A stretch of 64,000 nucleotides of DNA from Mesorhizobium sophorae (GTDB lineage: Bacteria; Pseudomonadota; Alphaproteobacteria; Rhizobiales; Rhizobiaceae). Numbering within the stretch: the stretch's first letter is position 1; each line of letters opens with the position of its first letter. Of this stretch, positions 25,706 through 34,514 are shown piece after piece. A program made the translations under genes and the position numbers. The notes below the pieces were generated by a model. That model was not told the origin of the DNA and did not search any database. It saw only the letters and a list, made by a program, of their open reading frames with translations. The DNA is taken from the NCBI RefSeq assembly GCF_002270415.1, contig NZ_NNRI01000008.1, forward strand, positions 310,001-374,000. Reading direction: 5' to 3'.

Positions 25706-26505
25706 TCGCCGGCGGCAACCGTTTCAAGCGGAGCTATCGGCACCAGCGGCGCCGGAATGCTGGTCGTCTTCTCCTGCGCCTTGCAGATGTCGGCAATGAC
25801 GCAGGCCGGGCAATCCGGCTTGCGCGCCTTGCAGACATAGCGGCCATGCAGGATCAGCCAGTGATGCGCGTGGCGCATGTATTCGTCCGGGATGATCTTC
25901 AACAGTCCCTGCTCGACCTGTTCCGGCGTCTTGCCGGGCGCCAGCCCGAGCCGGTTGCCGATGCGGAAGATGTGGGTGTCGACCGCCATCGTGTGCTGGC
26001 CGAAGGCCATGTTGAGCACGACATTGGCGGTCTTGCGCCCGACCCCCGGCAGCTTGACCAGTTGATCCCGGTCGCCAGGCACATCGCCGCCATGGTCGCG
26101 GATCAGCGCCTGCGACAGCGCCATCACGTTCTTGGCCTTGTTGCGCCACAACCCGATGGTTCTGATATAGTCGCCAACCTTGGCTTCACCCAGCGCCAGC
26201 ATCTTTTGCGGTGTATCGGCGGCCTTGAACAGCGCCCGCGTCGCCTTGTTGACGCCGGCATCGGTCGCCTGCGCCGACAGCACCACCGCCACCAGTAATG
26301 TGAAGGCGTTGACATGTTCGAGCTCGCCCTTCGGCTCAGGCCGCTGGACGGCAAAACGCCGGAAGATCTCGTGCACTTCGGCCGCGCTGTAGCGCGACGA
26401 ACGCCGCACCGGCCGCGGACGCGGCTTGGCGTTCGACCCGTCGCGCCGGCCGGGCAACAGCTCATTTTTGGGCATGGATGATTCTTTGGACTTGGGGCTC
26501 GCCAT
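25699..26505 (-). CDS. nth: Endonuclease III
   Basis: This encodes a 268-residue DNA glycosylase/AP lyase that removes oxidised pyrimidines. The helix-hairpin-helix LPGVGRKTANVVLN carries the catalytic Lys158, and Asp176 is in VDTHIFRI. The four iron-sulfur cysteines have the family spacing C225-x6-C232-x2-C235-x5-C241. A 35-40-residue basic N-terminal extension precedes the core. The ATG at 26505 follows AGGAAGGAA. It is divergent from the DUF2244 gene across only 22 bases that include TATAAT. Confidence 0.95.
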   Translation of the reverse strand: MASPKSKESSMPKNELLPGRRDGSNAKPRPRPVRRSSRYSAAEVHEIFRRFAVQRPEPKGELEHVNAFTLLVAVVLSAQATDAGVNKATRALFKAADTPQKMLALGEAKVGDYIRTIGLWRNKAKNVMALSQALIRDHGGDVPGDRDQLVKLPGVGRKTANVVLNMAFGQHTMAVDTHIFRIGNRLGLAPGKTPEQVEQGLLKIIPDEYMRHAHHWLILHGRYVCKARKPDCPACVIADICKAQEKTTSIPAPLVPIAPLETVAAGDQ

Positions 26506-26527
26506 TTCCTTCCTATAATATCCCGCC

Positions 26528-27022
26528 ATGAGCGACACAAACGCCTCATTTCAGGCCGACGAGCCATTCTTTCAGGCGCTGCTGACCCCGCACCGGTCCC
26601 TGGGTAAAACCGGCTTTGCCTTGCTGATGGGCGCGCTGCTGTTCGGCTGGCTGGTGACAGGCGCGTTTTTCCTGTCGCGCGGCGCCTGGCCGGTGTTCGG
26701 CTTCCTCGGCCTCGACGTGGTCGCCGTCTACATCGCTTTCCGCGCCAACTATCGTGCCGCGCGTGCCCGCGAGGAGGTGTCGGTCTCGCGCACCAGCCTC
26801 GACATCCGCAAGACCGCGCCATCCGGAAAATCGGAAGCGCATCGCTTCAACCCGTTCTGGGCGCGGTTTTCGGTCGCCCGTCACGCCGAGATCGGCATCA
26901 CCAGGATGACAGTGGAAGCACAGGGACAGAACGTGCCGATCGGCGGTTTCCTCAATCCCGACGATCGCGAGACCTTCGCCACTGCCTTTTCGCGGGCGCT
27001 GGCGACCGCCAAGGCACGCTGA
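26528..27022 (+). CDS. DUF2244 family membrane protein
   Basis: This encodes a 164-residue protein with two close membrane spans (about residues 29-50 and 54-73), followed by a soluble domain of about 85 residues (SRTSLDIRKTAPSG, HRFNPFWARFSV). This is the DUF2244 pattern found in many alphaproteobacteria next to nth or cytochrome oxidase genes. Function is unknown. Confidence 0.85.
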   Translation: MSDTNASFQADEPFFQALLTPHRSLGKTGFALLMGALLFGWLVTGAFFLSRGAWPVFGFLGLDVVAVYIAFRANYRAARAREEVSVSRTSLDIRKTAPSGKSEAHRFNPFWARFSVARHAEIGITRMTVEAQGQNVPIGGFLNPDDRETFATAFSRALATAKAR

Positions 27023-27024
27023 TC

Positions 27025-27840
27025 CTAGAACCGGTAGCGCAACAGCCTGCCGACCTTGCGCAGGGCTGGAATGTGTCTCCAAAGGCGGACGAACAGCTTC
27101 GCGACCCAGCCCATGCGGGCGGCGTGTTCAGGCTTGTAGGCCGAGATGTCATCGACGAACCGTAGCTTTGGGACGGCCAGTTCCAGGTCGTGCGGATCGT
27201 CGATCGCCCAATACACCTGGGCACCCGTCGCCTTGATGGCCGGATTGAGGCGAAGCAGCTTCAGGCCAAAACGGCTGTAGGCGTCGAACATCAGTTCGCC
27301 ACTGGCAAGATGCGAGACGAGCCGCGCAAACAGGCGTGGTCCCTCGTTGGCAGGGAGATAGGGCGTCAGGCCTTCCGCCACCACGATGGCCGGGCGATTG
27401 CGCGGCACCGAGGCCAGCCAATCCGGTTCGGTCACCGACGAGGCGATCAGATGGCAATGGGCCCGGGACGGGTACAGCTTGCGTCTGAGCTCGATGACTT
27501 CAGGGTAGTCGACATCAAACCAGTCCACACCCTGTGGCGGATCGACACGAAATATGCGCGTATCGAGCCCGCATCCCAGATGCAACACGATGGCGTAGGG
27601 ATTTCTCGCGAGAAAGTCCTGAACATGGACATCCAGCGTCTTTGCCCTGATCGCCAGGCCGACGCCGAGATTGGTGTCGACCTTGAGCCTGGAGAAATCG
27701 TAGTCGATCTTGCGCACCGCCTCGTCGGCGAAATGATCCCCGAGCAGCGTATCCGGCAACCTGCTCTCCAGAGCCTTGCCGTAGAGCGTCAACAGCAACG
27801 TCCCCTTTTCCCCGGTCAGATGTATCTTCTCGCCAGCCAT
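27025..27840 (-). CDS. LCM-family (PPM1/tetracenomycin-type) class I methyltransferase
   Basis: This encodes a 271-residue SAM-dependent methyltransferase of the leucine carboxyl methyltransferase-like family. The SAM-binding region reads VLHLGCGLDTRIFRVDP, followed by WFDVDYPEVIELRRKL and the later AEGLTPYLP. Bacterial members methylate small molecules such as polyketides, but the substrate here is unknown. It is convergent with the DUF2244 gene (two-base gap) and is followed upstream by a palindromic repeat, so it appears to stand alone. Confidence 0.85.
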   Translation of the reverse strand: MAGEKIHLTGEKGTLLLTLYGKALESRLPDTLLGDHFADEAVRKIDYDFSRLKVDTNLGVGLAIRAKTLDVHVQDFLARNPYAIVLHLGCGLDTRIFRVDPPQGVDWFDVDYPEVIELRRKLYPSRAHCHLIASSVTEPDWLASVPRNRPAIVVAEGLTPYLPANEGPRLFARLVSHLASGELMFDAYSRFGLKLLRLNPAIKATGAQVYWAIDDPHDLELAVPKLRFVDDISAYKPEHAARMGWVAKLFVRLWRHIPALRKVGRLLRYRF

Positions 27841-27856
27841 GTGCGATTCCTAGTCA

Positions 27857-27905
27857 GAGCATGATCCCGAAAAGTGGAATCCGGTTTTCGGGAAAGATCA
27901 TGCTT
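27857..27905. repeat. Rhizobial palindromic intergenic element
   Basis: Arms AGCATGATC/GATCATGCT (27858-27866 and 27896-27904) enclose CCGAAAA/TTTTCGG. This is the common palindromic unit of Mesorhizobium-type genomes, also seen in part within the mosaic at 421-534. It lies 16 bases upstream of the methyltransferase gene. Confidence 0.7.
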
Positions 27906-28056
27906 ATACAAACAGACAGAGCCCCATCCCGACCTCATCGGGATGAAACAGGCTCTCGAAAACCCGAGTCTATCTGGGTACGCGCCGCAAGAAGGCAAGT
28001 TTCGGGTGGCGATCGACGCCCCAAGGGGCGATATTCCTGCCCAAGGAGACAGTTCC

Positions 28057-28935
28057 ATGAGCATACAGACGGCCGTTCTCAAAAAGGACATCACGCCCGA
28101 AGGCAGCGACTACGAAATCGTGCGCCGCGCCATCGAGAAGATCAGCCTCGACTATCGCGACCAGCCATCGCTGGAAGAACTGGCCGAAGAGGTCGGCGAG
28201 ACTCCGACCGGCCTGCAGAAACTCTTCACCCGCTGGGCCGGCCTGTCGCCAAAAGCCTTCCTGCAGGCGGTGACACTGGACCATGCCCGCAAGCTGCTGG
28301 ATTCAGGCATGCCGCTGCTCGAAACGTCATTCGAGCTGGGCATGTCCGGCCCCGGCCGGCTGCACGACCTCTTCGTCACCCATGAAGCGATGTCGCCGGG
28401 CGACTACAAGACGCGCGGCGCAGGCCTCACCATCCGCTACGGCTACCACCCCTCGCCGTTCGGCACTGCCCTGATCATGGCTACCGACCGCGGGCTTGCC
28501 GGCCTCGCCTTCAGCGATCCGGGCGAGGAACGCGCCGCCTTCGCCGACATGTCCAGCCGCTGGCCGAACGCCATCTATGTCGAGGACATGGCCGCGACGG
28601 GTCCCTATGCGGCGCGCATCTTCGACCCGACGCTGTGGCGCCCCGACCAGCCGCTGCATGTCGTCATGATCGGCACCGACTTCCAGGTTCGCGTCTGGGA
28701 GGCGCTGCTCAACATACCGATGGGCAAGGCCCGCACCTATTCCTCGATCGCCGCCAGCATCGGCGCGCCGAGCGCCAGCCGTGCCGTCGGTGCCGCCAAC
28801 GGCGCCAACCCGCTCTCTTTCGTGGTTCCCTGCCACCGCGCCATCGGCAAGTCCGGCGACCTCACCGGCTATCACTGGGGTCTGACCCGCAAGCGAGCCA
28901 TTCTGGGTTGGGAAGCAGGGCAAGTGTCGTCGTGA
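28057..28935 (+). CDS. AraC-type HTH / methylated-DNA-protein cysteine methyltransferase fusion
   Basis: This encodes a 292-residue two-domain protein. Residues 18-120 are an AraC-type helix-turn-helix (PSLEELAEEVGETPTGLQK). Residues 125-290 are an O6-alkylguanine-DNA alkyltransferase with acceptor Cys259 in VVPCHRAIG. It resembles Ada without the N-terminal zinc/phosphotriester domain, so it should repair O6-methylguanine while its transcriptional role lacks the classic methyl switch. The ATG at 28057 follows AAGGAGA. The layout is common in rhizobia. Confidence 0.92.
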   Translation: MSIQTAVLKKDITPEGSDYEIVRRAIEKISLDYRDQPSLEELAEEVGETPTGLQKLFTRWAGLSPKAFLQAVTLDHARKLLDSGMPLLETSFELGMSGPGRLHDLFVTHEAMSPGDYKTRGAGLTIRYGYHPSPFGTALIMATDRGLAGLAFSDPGEERAAFADMSSRWPNAIYVEDMAATGPYAARIFDPTLWRPDQPLHVVMIGTDFQVRVWEALLNIPMGKARTYSSIAASIGAPSASRAVGAANGANPLSFVVPCHRAIGKSGDLTGYHWGLTRKRAILGWEAGQVSS

Positions 28936-29154
28936 ATGTCGATTTTCCAAGAACCCCACGCAGAATCTATAAATGCTGGACTTATCAAGTATAAGTGCGA
29001 TTATTGCATCGGTTTTTCTTGATTGCAACCAAAAGCAACTTCTGGTTTAGCGATTATTATTTTAAGCAATTGTTCAGATTAACTCTAAATTAACTACGAT
29101 AAAGTGATGATGACTCATATTAACTCGGACTATCCGGCTTAATGGGAGGTCTCG
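28936..29154 (+). promoter_or_regulatory. AT-rich promoter region before the secreted protein pair
   Basis: This 219-base spacer is markedly more AT-rich than the rest of the window (runs such as GATTATTATTTTAAGC and AACTCTAAATTAACTACG). It holds no open frame and ends in a GGGAGGT ribosome-binding site. It probably contains the promoter of the two following genes. The base composition may indicate binding by a nucleoid protein or recent acquisition. Confidence 0.5.
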
Positions 29155-29502
29155 ATGAAATCGTTTCGCGCCGTCTTCGGCGCAGCCCTGCTGGTCGCCT
29201 GTATTGACCAGTCCGCATTGGCCACAACGCAAAATGTCATTTTCAATGGCACGATCACCGCAACCTGCACGCTTGTGGTAGCCACCAACGGCACGATGAC
29301 GGTGAGCCCCGATCTTCAGTCGCTAAGCTCGCACAACAGCGGCGGCTTGGCCGGAACGGTCACGCTGACCACCACCGGAGGCGTATCGCTCAGCGTGGCC
29401 ACCAGCGCTCCCGCTCCCGCGACCGCATCACCCGGATGGGCCAACGAAGGCTGGAGCATCAGGACCGGAAATGGCGTTGGCAAGAAAAAGAAGAAGAAGT
29501 AA
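29155..29502 (+). CDS. Secreted Thr/Ala-rich protein, apparently truncated, with a poly-Lys end
   Basis: This encodes a 115-residue protein with a signal peptide (residues 1-23, ending SALAT) and a beta-rich Thr/Ser sequence. Residues around NGTMTVSPDLQSLSSHNSGG resemble GTMTANPAISILGSKQAGG in the next protein, so the two are paralogs. This one lacks the second half (the LTATKSSGIFPAGNYQGTVTVRCE-type end of the neighbour). It stops in GVGKKKKKK, where its frame runs through the start region of the next gene. I infer loss of the original 3' end by a deletion. No function is known. Confidence 0.6.
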   Translation: MKSFRAVFGAALLVACIDQSALATTQNVIFNGTITATCTLVVATNGTMTVSPDLQSLSSHNSGGLAGTVTLTTTGGVSLSVATSAPAPATASPGWANEGWSIRTGNGVGKKKKKK

Positions 29503-29959
29503 CCGCGCGCTGCTTGCGACCGCGGCACTTTCCGGCCTTTGCCTTCCGGTGCAAGCGGCGATCATCGGCACCTGGACCATCATGGTCGGGGCGTCGGGAA
29601 CGATGACCGCAAATCCTGCCATCAGCATCCTGGGCTCCAAACAGGCAGGCGGGTCGAGTGCGACCGCCACCATCACCGCCAGTTCGCTGCTTTGCACCTT
29701 GCTCAACCTGCTCGACTGTTATTCCGTTTCCGCGCCGGCGCCGGCCTCGTTCTCGTCAGCGCCAAGCGGCGGCGGTACCAACGTCAACTTCAGCACCGTC
29801 TACCGCCTCGACGGCACCGGCGTCGACACCTCCGGAAGCGTGCCGCAGCGTGTCGTCAACGGCACCCACCCCATGCAGGTCGACCTCACCGCCACCAAGT
29901 CGAGCGGTATCTTTCCCGCCGGCAACTACCAGGGCACGGTCACCGTGCGCTGTGAATAG
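29471..29959 (+). CDS. Secreted beta-rich protein of unknown function
   Basis: This encodes a 162-residue protein with a basic N-terminus (ALARKRRRSNR), a hydrophobic signal segment cut near PVQAA, and a Ser/Thr/Gly-rich mature part ending GNYQGTVTVRCE. The general form resembles small secreted or pilin-like beta-sandwich proteins (spore-coat-U type), but I cannot place it in a named family. It overlaps the preceding truncated paralog by 32 bases in another frame. Its arginine/lysine start codons produce the poly-Lys end of that protein. Confidence 0.65.
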   Translation: MALARKRRRSNRALLATAALSGLCLPVQAAIIGTWTIMVGASGTMTANPAISILGSKQAGGSSATATITASSLLCTLLNLLDCYSVSAPAPASFSSAPSGGGTNVNFSTVYRLDGTGVDTSGSVPQRVVNGTHPMQVDLTATKSSGIFPAGNYQGTVTVRCE

Positions 29960-30103
29960 GCACAAATCGAGCTGGACCATTCGCGTGGTCTGGCAAGCCG
30001 CGGCCTTACAGGCTAGCTTCCCGCGCAATAGGAACGACCTGCGTTCGCCCGGACGCTCAAAAGACGCTCCAATATTTGAGTTCGTGCTGGCAGGAGGCCT
30101 TGC

Positions 30104-31009
30104 TTGATTATCGTTATCGGCTCGATCAACCTCGACCTGATCGCCAATGTCGACCGCTTGCCGAGCCCTGGCGAAACAGTAGCCGGCTCGACCTTTGCCA
30201 CCGCGCCCGGCGGCAAAGGCGCCAACCAGGCGCTGGCGGCGGCACGCGCCGGCGCCCCGGTGCGCATGGTCGGCGCCGTCGGCAAGGACAGCTTCGCCGC
30301 CGAGGCGTTGGCATTGCTGCGCGACGGCAAGGTCGATCTGTCTGGCGTCGCCGAGACTTTTGCGTCGACAGGCACAGCCCTGATCATGGTCGGCGACGAC
30401 GGCGAGAACATCATCGCCGTGGTGCCGGGCGCCAACGCGTCCGTATTGCCTGGCGACCTCTCCAAAGCCTTCTTCAAAAAGGGTGATATCGTACTCCTGC
30501 AACATGAGATCCCGCTGGCGACCGTCGGTGCCGCGCTCGACCAGGCAAGGGCGGCTGGCGCCATCACCGTGCTCAACACCGCGCCTTTCCAGGGCGAAGC
30601 AGCGGCCTTTCTTGCCAAGGCCGATTATGCAGTCGCCAACGAAACCGAATTCGACCTCTATGGCGAGGCGCTGTCGCTCAACGGCCGCGACCGGGCGGCG
30701 CGCATGCGCGACTATGCCGGGAAGACCGGCCGCACCATCGTCGTGACGCTCGGCGGCGACGGCGTGATGGCGGCGACGCCAAGCGATTTCCTGACCGTCC
30801 CGGCAATGAAGATCACGCCTGTCGACACGGTCGGCGCCGGCGACACGTTCTGCGGTTACTTCGCCGCCGGCCTGTCGTCCGGCCTGGCGCTCGAACAGGC
30901 GCTGGCGCGCGCCGGCGCGGCGGGCTCGCTGGCCTGCCTGAAGCCAGGCGCCCAGCCGGCAATTCCGCTGGCCAAGGATGTCGACCAGGCATTGCAGGAA
31001 ACGCGTTGA
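30104..31009 (+). CDS. rbsK: Ribokinase
   Basis: This encodes a 301-residue PfkB-family sugar kinase that makes ribose-5-phosphate from ribose and ATP. It has GSINLDLIANVDRLPSPGET at the N-terminus, the sugar-binding GGKGANQALAAARAG, and the catalytic DTVGAGDTFCGYFAAGL with the base Asp. The start is a TTG at 30104: AGGAGG lies six bases upstream and there is no better ATG. A short inverted repeat (CTCAAA / TTTGAG, 30056-30080) precedes it. The amidase gene follows after one base, so the two are co-transcribed. Confidence 0.93.
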   Translation: MIIVIGSINLDLIANVDRLPSPGETVAGSTFATAPGGKGANQALAAARAGAPVRMVGAVGKDSFAAEALALLRDGKVDLSGVAETFASTGTALIMVGDDGENIIAVVPGANASVLPGDLSKAFFKKGDIVLLQHEIPLATVGAALDQARAAGAITVLNTAPFQGEAAAFLAKADYAVANETEFDLYGEALSLNGRDRAARMRDYAGKTGRTIVVTLGGDGVMAATPSDFLTVPAMKITPVDTVGAGDTFCGYFAAGLSSGLALEQALARAGAAGSLACLKPGAQPAIPLAKDVDQALQETR

Positions 31010-31010
31010 A

Positions 31011-32462
31011 ATGCTGCGCCCTCAGACGAAACATGCCGTGGCGCCGGCCAGCGACATCTGTCGCCTGTCCGCGGTCGCACTTGCCGACGCGATCCGCCAA
31101 AGGAAACTTTCCGTCCGCGAGGTGGTGACGGCATTCCTCGACCGGATCGAGGCGGTCAACCCGCTGGTCAACGCCATCGTCTCCTTGCGCGACCGTGGCG
31201 ACATCCTGCGCGAGGCCGACGCTGCCGATGCCCGACGGGCAGATGCCGAAACCGGCTCGTTGTTCGGCCTGCCGATCGCCATCAAGGACCTCGCCTCGAC
31301 CACGGGCCTCAGGACCTCGCTCGGCTCGCCGATCTTCGCCGATTTCGTGCCGCAGGAGGATGATTTCTTCGTCGAGCGTATCCGCAACGCCGGCGCCATC
31401 ATCATCGGCAAGACCAACGTTCCGGAATTCGGGCTTGGCTCCAACACCTACAACAATGTGTTCGGGCCGACGCTGAACGCCTTCGATCCGGCGCTGACCG
31501 CCGGCGGCTCGAGTGGTGGCGCGGCGGTGGCGCTGGCGCTGGATATGCTGCCTGTCGCCGATGGCAGCGACTTTGGCGGCTCGCTGCGCAACCCGGCGGC
31601 CTGGAACAATGTTTTTGGCTTCCGCCCGTCGCAAGGGCTTGTTCCCGGCGGACCGGACTTGGAGGTCTTTCATGCGCAGATGGGTGTCGATGGGCCGATG
31701 GGCCGCAACGTCCGCGACATGGCCCTGCTGCTCGACGTGCAGGCAGGCTATCATCCGCACGCGCCATTGTCCTATGAGAAACCTGGCTCGTTCCTCGACG
31801 GGCTTGCGACAGGGACGACTGGCGGCCGCATCGCCTGGTTCGGCGACCTCGGCGGTCATCTGCCGGTCGAAGCCGGGATTCTCGATCTCTGCGAGACAGC
31901 GCTCGGCCGATTGGCGGATGCATCCTCCTTCCCCTGGCAGCCTCTGCAGCCGGATTTCGATTTCGAAGCGCTGTGGCAGGCTTTTGTCACACTACGCCAG
32001 GCCAGCAGCGGCTGTGCGCTCAAAACCCACTATGACGATCCCTCGAAGCGTGGCCTGCTGAAGCCGGAAGCCGTCTGGGAGGTCGAGAACGCGATGCGGC
32101 TGACGGCGCCGCAGGTCCGTGCGGCCTCGGTCATCCGCACATCCTGGCATCGCACGCTGCTGTCGATCTTCGACCGCTTTGACCTGATCGCGCTACCGAC
32201 CGCGCAGGTCTTCCCCTTCGATGTCGGCACGCCGTGGCCGCGCGAGGTCGCCGGACGGGCGATGGACAGCTACCACCACTGGATGCAGGTTTCCGCATTC
32301 GCCACCCTGGGCGGCTGCCCGACGGTCAACGTGCCGGTCGGCTTCGACGACAAGGGCCGGCCGATGGGCATGCAGTTGATCGGCCGCCCGCGCGGCGATC
32401 TTGCCGTGCTCCGAGTGGCGGCCGCCTATGAGGCAACGCTGCCCTGGCAGGCTGGCGCCTGA
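31011..32462 (+). CDS. Amidase-signature family hydrolase
   Basis: This encodes a 483-residue amidase. The Ser-cisSer-Lys triad is visible: Lys in LPIAIKDLAST, the signature TAGGSSGGAAVALAL and the nucleophile region GSDFGGSLRNPA. The family hydrolyses amides as different as indoleacetamide and aryl amides, and the substrate here cannot be assigned. It follows rbsK by one base. Confidence 0.9.
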   Translation: MLRPQTKHAVAPASDICRLSAVALADAIRQRKLSVREVVTAFLDRIEAVNPLVNAIVSLRDRGDILREADAADARRADAETGSLFGLPIAIKDLASTTGLRTSLGSPIFADFVPQEDDFFVERIRNAGAIIIGKTNVPEFGLGSNTYNNVFGPTLNAFDPALTAGGSSGGAAVALALDMLPVADGSDFGGSLRNPAAWNNVFGFRPSQGLVPGGPDLEVFHAQMGVDGPMGRNVRDMALLLDVQAGYHPHAPLSYEKPGSFLDGLATGTTGGRIAWFGDLGGHLPVEAGILDLCETALGRLADASSFPWQPLQPDFDFEALWQAFVTLRQASSGCALKTHYDDPSKRGLLKPEAVWEVENAMRLTAPQVRAASVIRTSWHRTLLSIFDRFDLIALPTAQVFPFDVGTPWPREVAGRAMDSYHHWMQVSAFATLGGCPTVNVPVGFDDKGRPMGMQLIGRPRGDLAVLRVAAAYEATLPWQAGA

Positions 32463-32575
32463 ACCGGTGCATTGGCGTATCGTAGAGCTTCGCGTACCGG
32501 CTTGCACCGGCTGCGCTGCCATGCATTGATTGTCGTCAGTCCGCGCCGCCCCGGCGGCATCCTTGAGGAAAAATC

Positions 32576-33190
32576 ATGTCGCTGGAACTCTACGCCGCCT
32601 ATGTCCTCGCTTGCATCGTCATCATCCTGGTGCCCGGTCCAACGGTCACGCTGATCATCGCCAACAGCATCCGCCATGGCTCCCGCGCCGGGCTCGCCAA
32701 TGTCGCCGGCACGCAGGCCGGGCTTGCCGTGATGATCGCCATCGTCGGCATCGGCCTCAACACGCTGATCTCGGGCATGGGTCACTGGTTCGAATGGGTG
32801 CGGCTGATCGGCGCCGCCTATCTGATCTGGATGGGCGTGCAGATGTTCCGTTCCAAGGGCACGCTGAACGCCGACGGAACGGCAAGGAAACCGCGCGGCG
32901 GCTTCTTCCTGCAGGGCCTGCTGGTGGCGCTCAGCAACCCCAAGACGCTGGTGTTCTTCGGCGCCTTCTTTCCGCAGTTCATCGCGCCTCAGGGCAATTA
33001 CTCGCTGCAGATCGTGGTCATGGGCCTCACCGCCATGATCTTCGCCGCCATCTCGGATTCGACCTATGCACTGGCCGCTGGCCGTGCCGGGCGGCTGCTG
33101 TCGGCCAGCCGCATCAAGCTTATGTCCAGGATCAGCGGCAGCTTCCTGGTCGGCGGCGGCCTGTGGCTGGCGTTTTCACGGTCGAAGTAA
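32576..33190 (+). CDS. LysE/RhtB family amino-acid exporter
   Basis: This encodes a 204-residue membrane protein with about six hydrophobic segments. The LysE/RhtB signatures VPGPTVTLIIANSIRHG near the N-terminus and ALSNPKTLVFFGAFFPQF in the middle are clear. Members export amino acids such as homoserine, threonine or lysine; the substrate here is unknown. It is followed by a long inverted repeat that probably ends the transcript. Confidence 0.9.
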   Translation: MSLELYAAYVLACIVIILVPGPTVTLIIANSIRHGSRAGLANVAGTQAGLAVMIAIVGIGLNTLISGMGHWFEWVRLIGAAYLIWMGVQMFRSKGTLNADGTARKPRGGFFLQGLLVALSNPKTLVFFGAFFPQFIAPQGNYSLQIVVMGLTAMIFAAISDSTYALAAGRAGRLLSASRIKLMSRISGSFLVGGGLWLAFSRSK

Positions 33191-33200
33191 GTAACGCCTT

Positions 33201-33347
33201 CCTTCTCCCCTTGTGGGAGAAGGTGGATCGGCGCGCAGCGCCGAGACGGTTGAGGGGTGCTGGAAGAAATGAGGCGTTGGTGTTTACTGGAACACCCCTC
33301 ATCCGACCGAGCTTCGCTCGGCCACCTTCTCCCACAAGGGGAGAAGG
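33201..33347. repeat. Rhizobial long palindromic element with perfect 26-bp ends
   Basis: A 26-base arm at 33201-33226 (starting CCTTCTCCCCTTGTGGGAG) is repeated as its exact reverse complement at 33322-33347. Each arm is itself a hairpin (CCTTCTCCC / GGGAGAAGG). The inner sequence also pairs in part (CACCCCTCA against TGAGGGGTG). Elements of this sequence are abundant in Mesorhizobium-like genomes. Here it separates convergent genes and could terminate both transcripts. Confidence 0.85.
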
Positions 33348-33359
33348 TGAAAGTCGGCC

Positions 33360-34301
33360 CTAAAGCCGCCCCAGCCTCTCGACCAGCAGCGCGAAGAAGC
33401 TGTCATGGTCGATGTCGCGCATCACCATGGCGTTCTTCGGCCGCTTGGTGACGCCCCACCAGTCGATGACGGTCATGCCCATGGTCAGTTCCGAGGTAGT
33501 TTCAACGCTGACATTGCAGGTGCGACCCTTGAACAGCTCCGGCTTCAACAGATAGGCGATGACGCAGGGGTCGTGCAGCGGCCCACCGTCGGTGCCGTAT
33601 TTCTCCTCGTCGAAGCGCTCGAAGAATTCCAGCATGTCGGCGGTCGCCGTGCCGACCTTGGTGCCGAGTTCGCGGAAGGCCTGCGTGCGCTTGGCGGTGG
33701 TCAGCGCCTTATGGGTGACGTCGAGCGGCATCATCACGATCGGAATGCCGGATTTGAGCACGACGTCGGCTGCTTGCGGATCGACATAGATGTTGAACTC
33801 GGCGGACGGCGTGACATTGCCGCCTTCGAAGAAGCCGCCGCCCATCAGCACGATTTCCTTGATGCGCGGTGCAATCCGCGGTTCGCGGATCAGCGCCAGC
33901 GCAATGTTGGTGAGCGGGCCGAGCGCGCAAAGCGTGATGGTGCCGCTCTCTTCCTTCATCAGCGTCTCGACGATGAAGTCGACGGCATACTGGTCCTGCA
34001 ACTTCATCGTCGGTTCGGGCAATTGCGGCCCGTTGAGACCGGTCTTGCCATGCACTTCCTCGGCGGTGACCAGCTCGCGCATCAACGGCCGGATGGCGCC
34101 GGCATAGACCTTGATGTCCGGCCGGCCGGCCAGCTCGCAGATTTTGCGGGCATTCTTTTCGGTAAGCTTCAGCGGCACGTTGCCGGCAACGACTGATATG
34201 CCGACGATCTCCAGCTCGGAGCTGCCGAGCGCCAGCAATATGGCGACGGCGTCATCCTGGCCGGGATCCGTGTCGATGATGATCTTGCGTAATTGAGGCA
34301 T
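33360..34301 (-). CDS. Inosine-uridine-preferring type nucleoside hydrolase
   Basis: This encodes a 313-residue nucleoside hydrolase that cleaves the N-glycosidic bond to give base plus ribose. The calcium-binding signature IIIDTDPGQDDAVAI is at the N-terminus, and further motifs are LGPLTNIALAL, VLMGGGFFEGGN and AEFNIYVDP. The ATG at 34301 places the signature directly at the start. Ribose released by this enzyme could be used by the nearby ribokinase. It is divergent from hsp20. Confidence 0.93.
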   Translation of the reverse strand: MPQLRKIIIDTDPGQDDAVAILLALGSSELEIVGISVVAGNVPLKLTEKNARKICELAGRPDIKVYAGAIRPLMRELVTAEEVHGKTGLNGPQLPEPTMKLQDQYAVDFIVETLMKEESGTITLCALGPLTNIALALIREPRIAPRIKEIVLMGGGFFEGGNVTPSAEFNIYVDPQAADVVLKSGIPIVMMPLDVTHKALTTAKRTQAFRELGTKVGTATADMLEFFERFDEEKYGTDGGPLHDPCVIAYLLKPELFKGRTCNVSVETTSELTMGMTVIDWWGVTKRPKNAMVMRDIDHDSFFALLVERLGRL

Positions 34302-34514
34302 TTCAATTCCTTGTTTGGCGAAGCCGTGGACTTGGGATGAATCCGGGATGACGCCGAAGCGGCTGCGAACTGCCAAGTCGAACCGCTCGACCGGGGAAGA
34401 CAATCCCGACCTGCGCGCTTCTCCTTGCATCTGCTGGCCGTTTCAAGCGCCATGTCGATCATTCCTGTGAGTCCACGACCTGATCTTTTTGGGCGGGTCT
34501 TTTGATGGCTTGAA

